A stretch of 7,857 nucleotides of DNA. It comes from Candidatus Poribacteria bacterium. Lineage in GTDB: Bacteria > Poribacteria > DTPJ01. The stretch lies in contig DTPJ01000822.1 of NCBI GenBank assembly GCA_011334435.1, positions 1 through 7,857 on the forward strand. Reading direction: 5' to 3'. A program made the translations under genes and the position numbers. Shown piece by piece: positions 1-6,700 of the stretch (the stretch's first letter is position 1; each line of letters opens with the position of its first letter). The notes under the pieces were generated by a model. That model was not told where the DNA came from. It did not search any database and was given only the letters and a program-made list of their open reading frames with translations.

Positions 1-431
1 AAGTCTCTTTTTGTGTCATAAATGGTCTGTAACTCTTTAATATCCATACTTGTTAATACTGTTACACCGAGCAAAATAGGTTTTTTAATGCCTAATTGAA
101 TAGCTTTTAATTTTGTTGCAGATGCAGATTTAGTCATCATTTCTATTCCGCCAGAGATATGAATATTAAATATATCAACGCCAAGTTCAACTGCGGATTC
201 TGACGCCTTGGCAACGGTATTTGGAATATCATGAAATTTCAGGTCAAGAAATACATTTTTTCCTCTATTCTTTATCTCTTTTATAATATCAGGTCCAACT
301 CTTGTAAAAAGTTGTGGTCCAACTTTATATAGTTTCGCACTATCGCCTAACTTATCCATTATTTGACAAGCTGAGTTAAAATCATCAAGGTCAAGAGCAA
401 TAGCTATTCTTTCAGCCCAATTTCTTTCCAT
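1..431 (-). CDS. pyrF: Orotidine 5'-phosphate decarboxylase, C-terminus cut off by window edge
   Basis: PyrF catalyses the last step of de novo UMP synthesis, decarboxylating orotidine monophosphate to UMP in the cytoplasm. The 143 visible residues are the N-terminal ~60% of a protein normally about 230-240 aa long. The family signature is clear: the first strand IAIALDLDD, then KVGPQLF, then the catalytic DxKxxD motif in FLDLKFHDIPNTV (Asp63, Lys65, Asp68), then NIHISGG, and the strand LGVTVLTS, all in the order of the TIM barrel. The ATG at 429-431 follows an AAAGG ribosome binding site (438-442, minus strand) with a 6-base spacer. It lies 90 bases downstream of rlpA on the same strand, but a strong terminator sits between them, so it is either fed by read-through or has a promoter I cannot see. 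The remaining ~90 residues lie to the left of the window. Confidence 0.96.
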   Translation of the reverse strand, partial: MERNWAERIAIALDLDDFNSACQIMDKLGDSAKLYKVGPQLFTRVGPDIIKEIKNRGKNVFLDLKFHDIPNTVAKASESAVELGVDIFNIHISGGIEMMTKSASATKLKAIQLGIKKPILLGVTVLTSMDIKELQTIYDTKRD

Positions 432-468
432 ATCAAGCCTTTTATCTTATTGGACAAGGGAATTTGCG

Positions 469-507
469 AAAAAAAATGGGAACTGGTTTTCCTTTTCCAA
501 TTCCCAT
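469..507 (-). terminator. Rho-independent terminator of rlpA
   Basis: Read on the minus strand, an 11-bp stem (476-486 with 497-507; one G-U pair, the rest Watson-Crick) closes a 10-base loop and is followed directly by a run of eight T (469-476 region). It begins 14 bases after the rlpA stop codon. This is a textbook intrinsic terminator. It separates the rlpA transcript from pyrF. Confidence 0.92.
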
Positions 508-520
508 ACTTTTGTATTAT

Positions 521-1216
521 TTATCTAATCAGATTTGATCCACTCGGCTCATAGGTAACAGCGACAGGCAGGTCATCTATACCATCAATAGTGCCAAGTG
601 GAATTTTGTTTATATCCAAGTTTGCTATTTTACATTTATTGACAACACAAAATTGTCTAATCAATGCTTTTTGATTATTATAAGACACATTAATATTGCC
701 ATATTCATAAATTCCAGCACTCTCTATTTGTCTGAGTTTTTCTTGCTGTTCATATAATTTGAAGGCAAATTCATCATCTATAACTTCAAGTCTAACCCTT
801 GCTATACCATCATTTATCATGCCAATTTTCTTTGCTGCTGCATAAGACATATCAATTTTTCTGCTTGCTTTATGTGGTCCTCTGTCATTAATACGCACAT
901 ATACGCTTCTTCCATTTTTTATATTTGTGACTTTCACAATAGTTCCATAAGGTAACGCTCTATGAGCTGCGGTAAAATCATCTTTATCATATTTTTCTCC
1001 GCTTGCAGTTTTGGAACCGTGAAAACTGTTACTATACCAAGATGCAACGCCAAATTGGATTTTGCCAATCTCACTTATCTGAGCGTTATGAATAGCACCA
1101 CAGCCATTAAGCATTAATAAAGTGACAGTGAAACTGCTTAATATAATGAAATTCAAGCATCTACATGCCGATTTATTATAACTATCCGAATAAAGCACTT
1201 CATTGCTCCTAGCCAT
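521..1216 (-). CDS. rlpA: RlpA-family septal lipoprotein (lytic transglycosylase, DPBB domain)
   Basis: RlpA proteins are lipoproteins; characterised members cleave denuded peptidoglycan glycan strands as lytic transglycosylases at division sites. The N-terminus has a hydrophobic stretch (about residues 22-36) ending in a lipobox LNGC with Cys39 as the lipidation site. The double-psi beta-barrel domain spans about residues 53-146: GVASWYSNSFHG, KTASGEKY, TAAHRALPYGT and VRINDRGPH. His85 and Asp111 match the catalytic His and Asp of the family. The family's C-terminal SPOR domain is absent. In its place is an ~85-residue tail (two cysteines, FCVVNKC) that I do not recognise. Start choice is open. 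The ATG at 1216 has no good ribosome site, whereas a GTG at 1198 (codon 7) is preceded by AGGAG (1206-1210) with a 7-base spacer and gives the more usual short n-region. Expression is probably controlled by the upstream c-di-AMP riboswitch and terminators. Confidence 0.93.
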   Translation of the reverse strand: MARSNEVLYSDSYNKSACRCLNFIILSSFTVTLLMLNGCGAIHNAQISEIGKIQFGVASWYSNSFHGSKTASGEKYDKDDFTAAHRALPYGTIVKVTNIKNGRSVYVRINDRGPHKASRKIDMSYAAAKKIGMINDGIARVRLEVIDDEFAFKLYEQQEKLRQIESAGIYEYGNINVSYNNQKALIRQFCVVNKCKIANLDINKIPLGTIDGIDDLPVAVTYEPSGSNLIR

Positions 1217-1258
1217 TTATGTCTGATAAAAATTATTTTTAAACAAACAGAAATAGCG

Positions 1259-1295
1259 AAAAAAAAAGCCAGAGAAACGACATCGGTGTTCTCTG
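1259..1295 (-). terminator. Second (distal) leader terminator before rlpA
   Basis: On the minus strand CAGAGAA (1289-1295) pairs with TTCTCTG (1270-1276) and is followed by a run of nine T (1259-1267). It lies 42 bases before the rlpA ATG, so it stops transcription before the gene rather than after one. Its left arm can instead pair with the terminator just upstream (see 1301-1328), so the two hairpins compete. Confidence 0.8.
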
Positions 1296-1300
1296 AAAAT

Positions 1301-1328
1301 AAAAAAACCAGAGAACACAATCCTCTGG
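1301..1328 (-). terminator. First (proximal) riboswitch-controlled terminator before rlpA
   Basis: On the minus strand CCAGAGGA (1321-1328) pairs with TTCTCTGG (1308-1315) around a 5-base loop, one G-U pair included, and is followed by seven T (1301-1307). It begins a few bases after the c-di-AMP aptamer ends. This is the expected expression platform for a ydaO-type switch, in which ligand binding generally favours termination. Confidence 0.87.
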
Positions 1329-1330
1329 CG

Positions 1331-1445
1331 TTCTCCTCACTATAAGCTTACGAGGTTAGCTGTCGGGCTCGGGATGAGAGTCCCTAATCCTTTTGGATAT
1401 TCGCCCCAAGATTCTTGCGAATCTATATTGGTTCCCCCGTCTTTC
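1331..1445 (-). promoter_or_regulatory. Cyclic di-AMP riboswitch (ydaO/yuaA aptamer) controlling rlpA
   Basis: The minus strand reproduces the conserved core of the ydaO/yuaA class in order: GGGGGAACC (1431-1439), a perfect AGATTC-GCAA-GAATCT tetraloop stem (1411-1424 region), TTGGGGCGAAT (1399-1409), an ATCC/GGAT stem, GGGACTCTCATCCCGAGCCC, GACAGCTAACCTCGTAAGC (1345-1363) and GTGAGGAG (1333-1340). GACAGCTAACCTCGTAAGC is essentially diagnostic. The class binds c-di-AMP and usually turns off genes for cell-wall remodelling and osmolyte or potassium transport; RlpA- and NlpC/P60-type genes are known clients. Here it sits between a sigma70-like promoter and two tandem terminators, with rlpA as the only downstream gene before a terminator. 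The outer P1 stem is not obvious, so the ends are approximate. Confidence 0.95.
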
Positions 1446-1456
1446 ATTACATTTGT

Positions 1457-1484
1457 ATTATATACTAATGCAAATCTAAGACAA
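1457..1484 (-). promoter_or_regulatory. Sigma70-type promoter of the riboswitch-rlpA transcript
   Basis: On the minus strand a -35 box TTGTCT (1479-1484) and a perfect -10 box TATAAT (1457-1462) are separated by 16 bases. The predicted transcription start is near 1450, just before the aptamer core, giving a leader of about 235 bases. Position, orientation and the perfect -10 box support it; there is no experimental evidence. Confidence 0.75.
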
Positions 1485-1655
1485 GTTCAGCATTTTAACT
1501 TTGTGTGTTTTATTATAGCAGAATTTCTTTAAGATGTCAAGATGATTTTCTGAGGATCTGAGGACGTGTATAGTTCATAGACGTAGGTAACACTATTAGC
1601 TAAGCAAGTTTTGATAAAGTATTGTGAATTTTTTATTTGATATACAGGTTTTAAA

Positions 1656-1736
1656 CTGGATTCCTGATGCAGCTTACCCCTGCGAAACTTGTCCCTGCGA
1701 AAGCAAGGAGCAGAGAGTAGGGGCAGGAATGACAAG
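1656..1736. repeat. REP/MITE-like extragenic palindrome
   Basis: The ends are ACTGGATTCCTG at the left and CAGGAATGACA at the right, with ATTCCTG (1660-1666) and CAGGAAT (1724-1730) as perfect inverted arms. Inside are two CCCTGCGAAA-like copies and a GGGGCAGG complement. The layout (TGGATTCC, CCTGCGAAAGC, AGGAATGACA) resembles a widespread type of dispersed intergenic palindrome. Only one copy is visible here, so its dispersal in the genome is inferred from resemblance. Confidence 0.45.
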
Positions 1737-1775
1737 ATTTTCATAGGTGCTCAGACAGACTATAAACAAATCTTC

Positions 1776-1803
1776 AACCTTTAACCTTTAACTTTCAAAC
1801 TTT
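1776..1803. repeat. Degenerate heptamer tandem tract
   Basis: Plus-strand units AACCTTT, AACCTTT, AACTTT and AAACTTT follow one another, decaying to the right. It is a short low-complexity tandem repeat in intergenic DNA. No function can be assigned. Confidence 0.4.
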
Positions 1804-1908
1804 AATCTTATTTATTTCAGGAAATGTCCGAACTAATGCCCTAAGCTCAGTTTTCTTGCTTGAGTTAGTTTAATAAGTTTATAAGTTTAGTCTCGTATCC
1901 AATTCCTG

Positions 1909-2682
1909 TTACCATATTGTATATCCACCGTCAATAATTAGGTCATGGCCTGTCATAAAGTCTGATGCAGGAGAGGCAAGAAAAACGATTGCCCCTTTTA
2001 AATCATCAACTTGTCCTAACCTTCCTAACGGTGTAAGCTTAGCCCATAAGGGCAATAACTCTTTTACTTCTGGGATCGTATTTACCAAAGGCGTAATAGT
2101 ATATCCCGGACTTATGCAATTGACCCTAATGCCGTGTTTCGCCCATTCAGAAGCAAGCGATTTAGTGAGATGGACAACTCCAGCCTTTGATGAGTTATAG
2201 GAAGCCTGACTCTGCGGATAATTCACAATAGTAGCAGACATTGAAGCAGTGTTGATTATCTTTCCGTATTTCTGAGGTATCATAACCATTGCCTCTGCTT
2301 GCGCACAAAAGAAAACAGCTTTTAGATTTAGATCAACGACCTTGTCCCACTCTTCTTCTGAAACATCTTCTGCGTTTTTCCATAATGTCCGACCTGCATT
2401 GTTAACCGCTATATCAAGCCTACCCCATTTTTCTATAACCTTATCTACCATCCTTTGAACATCGGCAATAGATGTCACATCCGCAACGATTGAAATAGAC
2501 TCTTGTCCTAATGTTTTAATCTCTTGTGATACTTTATCTGATGTATCGGGATTAATGTCAACGATTGCAACAGAAGCACCCGCGGAAGCTAATGCGTGAG
2601 CAAACGCTTGTCCGATGCCTTGTCCGCCTCCGGTCACCAAGGCAATTTTCCCATCTAAACGAAAGCTATCCAATATACTCAA
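1909..2682 (-). CDS. Classical short-chain dehydrogenase/reductase, NAD(H)-type, polyol/sugar dehydrogenase-like
   Basis: This is a 257-residue cytosolic SDR oxidoreductase of standard family length. It has the Rossmann motif TGGGQGIG (17-24), an acidic residue Asp42 ending beta-2 (AIVDIN; in this family this favours NAD(H) over NADP(H)), ADVT (67-70), NNAG (94-97), catalytic Asn119, a Ser at 147 or 149, and Tyr162-x3-Lys166 in SYNSSKAG, then RVNCISPGY. The stretch SMSATIVNYPQSQ before the catalytic Tyr resembles sugar/polyol reductases of the sorbose reductase, mannitol and threitol dehydrogenase branch, but the substrate cannot be read from sequence. Start choice: an open frame continues upstream to an ATG at 2790, but a TTG at 2680-2682 has a near-perfect AGGAGGG site and begins the protein at the usual place, ten residues before the first strand. 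The extra 36 codons are therefore probably not translated. No close neighbour shares its strand on either side, so it appears to be a single-gene unit. Confidence 0.92.
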   Translation of the reverse strand: MSILDSFRLDGKIALVTGGGQGIGQAFAHALASAGASVAIVDINPDTSDKVSQEIKTLGQESISIVADVTSIADVQRMVDKVIEKWGRLDIAVNNAGRTLWKNAEDVSEEEWDKVVDLNLKAVFFCAQAEAMVMIPQKYGKIINTASMSATIVNYPQSQASYNSSKAGVVHLTKSLASEWAKHGIRVNCISPGYTITPLVNTIPEVKELLPLWAKLTPLGRLGQVDDLKGAIVFLASPASDFMTGHDLIIDGGYTIW

Positions 2683-2687
2683 CTTGT

Positions 2688-2694
2688 CCCTCCT
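2688..2694 (-). promoter_or_regulatory. Shine-Dalgarno site deciding a TTG start for the SDR gene
   Basis: On the minus strand AGGAGGG ends 5 bases before the TTG at 2680-2682. It is the best ribosome binding site near the 5' end of this gene. Nothing comparable precedes the ATG at 2790, so it fixes the start. Confidence 0.8.
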
Positions 2695-2814
2695 ATTAAA
2701 AATTAATTCATTTATCCAATAATCAATTATAGCATGATCTGCTTTTTTTGCAATATTTTTTCTCTGAGGTTCAGACATGGGTTCGGACAATTTATTATCC
2801 GATTAAATTATATA

Positions 2815-2849
2815 GGGAAATCCCTCTAAATTTCCCTTTTCCAAAGGGA
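2815..2849. repeat. Palindromic intergenic element with two competing hairpins
   Basis: GGGAAAT (2815-2821) is a perfect complement of ATTTCCC (2830-2836). TCCCTTT (2833-2839) is a perfect complement of AAAGGGA (2843-2849) around a 3-base loop. The two stems share the CCC at 2834-2836, so only one can form at a time. There is no T-run, so it is not an intrinsic terminator. The CCCTTT/AAAGGG arrangement resembles dispersed intergenic repeats of other genomes; copy number cannot be judged here. Confidence 0.5.
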
Positions 2850-2923
2850 GACTTTAATGACTTCCTCATTTGAAAAAGATGAGTATGTTATGAAGTTAAA
2901 TGGTATTGCTCTACCTTTGGAGT

Positions 2924-2980
2924 GTAATTCAAATTTTAGGCAAAGATCAGAAGAATGCAATTCAAAGTCAAGGCAAGGAT
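2924..2980. repeat. Imperfect 24-base direct repeat, 33-base period
   Basis: The copy at 2924-2947 and the copy at 2957-2980 agree at 19 of 24 positions, sharing AATTCAAA and AGGCAA. The period is 33 bases. It could be the remnant of a small duplication or a pair of protein-binding sites upstream of the redox operon; nothing else supports either reading. Confidence 0.4.
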
Positions 2981-3224
2981 AATTTAGATAATTTAGCCAC
3001 AGAAATAACTCGGAAAATAGACACTGAATACAAACAATATACTTAACTGAGAATTCTGAAAACCAGTTAAATCCAATTATCATAAGGATTAGAAAGCCAT
3101 ATAAAAATGAAAATGCTCCATACTCATGTCCGATCTTCAGAAAATATATCTTGCATTTTGTATCCTATATTATGTATTCTATATCTATATTCTATGTAAT
3201 TATTTCTTAGTGTATGAATTATTT

Positions 3225-3232
3225 AAAGGAGG
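3225..3232 (+). promoter_or_regulatory. Shine-Dalgarno site fixing the nuoE-like start at 3238
   Basis: AAAGGAGG ends 5 bases before the ATG at 3238-3240. An in-frame ATG 24 bases upstream (3214) would place this site inside the coding region and has no ribosome site of its own, so 3238 is the start. Confidence 0.88.
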
Positions 3233-3237
3233 AATGT

Positions 3238-3714
3238 ATGAAAGAGCGATTACAAGAAATCTTTTCACACTACAAAGGAAAAGAAAATGAATTAATACCG
3301 ATACTGCAGGAAGTGCAATCAGAATTTGGTTATATTCCAGAAGAAGCTATGAAGGATATAGCGCAATTCTTGCATATTCCTCGGGGTCGTGTATATTCAG
3401 TAGCGACTTTTTATGCACAATTTAGGCTTAAACCTATTGGCAGAAATCATATAATGGTCTGTAGAGGAACTGCCTGTCATGTTAGGGGAGCAACAAAGAT
3501 ATTAGAGGAGTTGGAAAAGATTCTTAATATAAAAGAAGGAGAAACCACCCCTGATATGGAATTCTCATTGGAAACGGTAGCATGTATTGGGGCATGTGGA
3601 GTTGGTCCTAATATAGTGATAAATAAAAACACATTTGGACGTATGAATACAAGAATTCTTCCTGATATTCTTAGTAGCTGCTCAAAAAGTTTTGGAGGAA
3701 AAGCCGATGATTAA
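3238..3714 (+). CDS. nuoE: NuoE-like [2Fe-2S] subunit of a NAD(H)-linked flavoenzyme complex (HydC/HoxE/BfuC family)
   Basis: This 158-residue cytosolic protein belongs to the thioredoxin-like ferredoxin family of the 24-kDa complex I subunit. Residues 1-65 form the N-terminal helical bundle with the family motif LQEVQSEFGYIPEEA and IPRGRVYSVATFYAQF. The thioredoxin-like domain carries the four [2Fe-2S] ligands Cys75 and Cys80 (CRGTAC) and Cys116 and Cys120 (CIGAC), all present with canonical spacing. In known complexes this subunit docks on the NuoF-type diaphorase and carries a cluster near its FMN. Its stop overlaps the start of the next gene by 8 bases, and the Shine-Dalgarno site of that gene lies in its last codons, so the two are translationally coupled and likely made in equal amounts. 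I cannot tell from this subunit alone whether the complex bifurcates electrons. Confidence 0.94.
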   Translation: MKERLQEIFSHYKGKENELIPILQEVQSEFGYIPEEAMKDIAQFLHIPRGRVYSVATFYAQFRLKPIGRNHIMVCRGTACHVRGATKILEELEKILNIKEGETTPDMEFSLETVACIGACGVGPNIVINKNTFGRMNTRILPDILSSCSKSFGGKADD

Positions 3715-6700
3715 CAAAATGACAGTTTTAATTTGCCAAGGCTCCGCTTGTGTATCTGCTGGGGCAATTAAAGTAACAGAGGCAATCAAAAGTGAAATAG
3801 CTAAACTTCGCCTCAATAATGTTGAGGTGAAAGGAACAAAATGCGAACATGATAATACTGAAGTGAAAATTACTGGATGCCATGGTTTTTGTCAACGTGG
3901 TCCAACAGTAATTATTCAACCAGATGACATATTTTATACCGAGGTAAAACCAGAAGATGCTTATGATATTGTGCATTCCCATATCCTGAACGGAAAACCC
4001 GTTGAACGTTTATTTTATAGAGACCCTGTAACGCTAAATCTTGTTCCAAAGTATTATGATGTAGATTTCTTTAAAAAGCAACAACGTTCTGTTATCTTAA
4101 CAAATTGTGGATTTATTAATCCAGAAGATATAGATGATTATTTGGCTGTTGATGGTTATAAAGCGTTAAAAAAAGCTCTCTTAGAAATGGACCCAGAGGA
4201 AGTAATAGATGAGATCAAAAAATCAGGGCTTCGTGGAAGGGGCGGTGCAGGATTTCCAACAGGTGTAAAATGGGAATTTTGCCGTAAAGCTCCCGGAGAT
4301 GAGAAATATATGATCTGCAATGCAGATGAAGGCGACCCTGGCGCTTTTATGGATAGAGGCATACTTGAAGCAGACCCTCATAAAGTTATTGAAGGTTTAA
4401 CAATTGCAGGATATGCCATCGGGGCAAGTGTCGGTTATATCTATGTTCGTGCAGAGTATCCTTTGGCTATTCAACGTATTCGCATAGCTTTACAGCAAGC
4501 TAAGGACAGGGGATTTCTAGGACAGAATATTTTAGGAACAGATTTTAGCTTCAATATAAATGTAATGGAGGGTGCAGGAGCTTTTGTCTGCGGTGAAGAG
4601 ACAGCATTGATAGCTTCTATAGAAGGGCGAACAGGCAGACCCCGTATGAGACCGCCATTTCCTGCTCAGTCAGGACTATATGGAAAACCCACAACTATAA
4701 ACAACGTTAAAACACTTGCAAGCGTCCCTATGATCATATATAAAGGGGCAGATTGGTATTCAAGCATAGGAACAGAAAGATCAAAAGGAACAACAGTATT
4801 TGCACTTACAGGTCATGTAGCTAACTCTGGTCTTGCAGAAGTTGCACTTGGCACAACTTTAAGAGAGATCATTTATGAAATAGGCGGAGGTATCCCTGAC
4901 GGAAAAAGGCTCAAAGCTGTCCAAACAGGAGGTCCCTCTGGGGGCTGTCTTCCAGCAAAATTTTTAGATTCTCCCGTTGATTATGAATCTCTCGCCGCTA
5001 CTGGTTCTATAATGGGGTCTGGTGGTATGGTAGTGATGAACGAAGATAGCTGTATTGTGGATATAGCACGCTATTTTGTTGATTTCACTCAAAGAGAGTC
5101 CTGCGGAAAATGCGTCCCATGTAGAGTTGGCACTAGGAAAATGCTCAATATACTAAAAAAGATAACAAGTGGCAAAGGGAAACTTGAAGATATAGATTTA
5201 CTTGAACAAACAGCTAAAATCGTTAAAAATTCGGCACTTTGTGGGCTTGGTCAAACAGCACCTAATCCTATTCTTACAACTATTCGCTACTTCAGAGATG
5301 AGTATGAAGAACATATAAAACATAATACATGCTCAGCTGTTGTTTGCAAAGAAATAGTTTCTTCACCATGTCAACACACCTGCCCGATAGATACAGAAGC
5401 AACTGTCTATATCGCTTTAATTGCCCACAGACGATTTGCGGAAGCTTGGGAGATGATCAGGAAAGATAATCCGCTTCCATCAATCTGCGGTAGAGCTTGC
5501 TATCATTTCTGCGAGTCAAAATGTCAGGCTGGTAAATGGGGAGAACCTATCGCTGTTAGAACACTTAAGAGATTTGTCGCAGACTATGCCCGAAATGCTG
5601 GCATATATGAAATAGATGAAAATAATGTTATTGACAAAGAAAAAGTGGCGATAGTCGGTTCCGGACCAGCAGGATTGACAGCGGGATATTTCCTCGCTAA
5701 AAAAGGATATGACGTAACTATCTTTGAGGCTTTGGACGAAATCGGCGGGGCAATGAGAACTTATGTCCCAGAATATAGATTGCCACGGGATATTTTAGAC
5801 CTTGAGAGTAACAACAGAAAAAGGGCTGGCGTAAAGTTCAAGACGGGTGTCAGAGTTGGCAAGGACATATCCATTAATGACCTCAGAGAAACTCATAGAG
5901 CGGTATTTATCGCTGCTGGTGCAAACAAACCAAAACGACTTGGGATACCAAACGAAGACGCAGAAGGTGTCTTAGATGCCCTAGAATTTCTAAGGAGAGT
6001 AAATCTTAAACAGAAACTTACTATTGGTAAAAGAGTTGGCATTATCGGAGGTGGAAATGCTGCTGTTGATGTTGCAAGAGTTATGAAAAGGGTTGGAAAC
6101 TGTGATAAAATAACTATTATATATAGAAGAACACGAAGAGAGATGCCTGCACTTGAAGAGGAAGTCAACGGAGCGATAGAGGAAGGTATTGAGTTCCAAT
6201 TCCTATCAGCACCAAAGAAAATTCTTGTCCAAGATGGCAAGGTAGTCGGTCTTGAATGTATAAGAACGAAATTAGGACCAGTAGATGAAAGTGGAAGAAG
6301 AAGCCCTGTTCCTATTGAAAACTCGGAATTTGTCATTGAACTTGACAACCTTGTCATCGCTATTGGAGAAGGTCCTGATCCACAATGTTTAGGAGACGAT
6401 CATTGTATAGAATTTACCAAAACAGAGGCAATAGCAGTAGATCGTGATACCCTTGCCACAAATGTTGAAGGCGTCTTTGCTGGTGGAGATATAGTAACAC
6501 ATCCTCAAACAATAATAGAGGCAATACAAGCAGGAAAGATCGCTGCTAATATGATTGACAAGTATATTAGAGGAGAAAAATTATATAGAGAATATAATGT
6601 GACAAGACCTTCCAGATATATAGAACCTTTGGAATTAACAGACGAAGAGATAAGAAACGCAAAAAGAGTCCAAGTCCCATATCTACCCGTAGAAGAAAGA

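Larger units (their letters stand above)
1485..1908. other. Intergenic stretch between SDR gene and rlpA promoter
   Basis: These ~420 bases hold no convincing gene. They contain one dispersed-repeat-like palindrome (1656-1736) and a short heptamer tandem tract (1776-1803). An open frame of 71 codons on the minus strand (1529-1744) runs through the palindrome and looks like chance. Near 1840-1867 (CTAAGCTCAG and CTTGAGTTAG) there is an imperfect hairpin downstream of the SDR stop, but it lacks a T-run, so I do not call it a terminator. Confidence 0.6.
2683..3237. other. Divergent intergenic region between SDR gene and redox operon
   Basis: About 550 bases separate the divergent SDR and nuoE-like genes. 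I see a palindromic element (2815-2849), a 24-base imperfect direct repeat (2924-2980) and an extremely AT-rich, TATA-like tract at 3160-3200 where the operon promoter should lie. The best plus-strand candidate there is TTGCAT (3151-3156), 18 bases, TATTCT (3175-3180), which is weak. On the minus strand a TATAAT occurs at 2807-2812 without a good -35 partner. The 85-codon minus frame at 2826-3083 shows no recognisable protein features and is best treated as non-coding. Confidence 0.55.

Noticed and set aside
1529..1744. 71-codon minus-strand open frame
   Set aside because: It runs through the palindromic repeat, has no ribosome binding site that I can see and no recognisable protein features.
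1836..1870. Imperfect hairpin downstream of the SDR stop as a terminator
   Set aside because: The stem has a bulge, is short, and is not followed by a T-run on the minus strand.
1825..2789. 9-bp inverted repeat TGTCCGAAC/GTTCGGACA flanking the SDR gene
   Set aside because: A 9-bp match within about 1 kb is expected by chance, the flanks do not extend the match, and there is no transposase or target duplication.
2826..3083. 85-codon minus-strand open frame with a repeated peptide CLxFELHS
   Set aside because: The peptide repeat is only the translation of the 33-base-period DNA repeat, and the C-terminal end is the palindromic element. No domain and no good ribosome site.
5893..6357. 154-codon minus-strand open frame inside the fusion gene
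   Set aside because: It is antisense to a strongly conserved GltD-type region and has a serine- and proline-rich composition typical of a shadow frame. The same holds for the other shorter antisense frames within 3728-7355.
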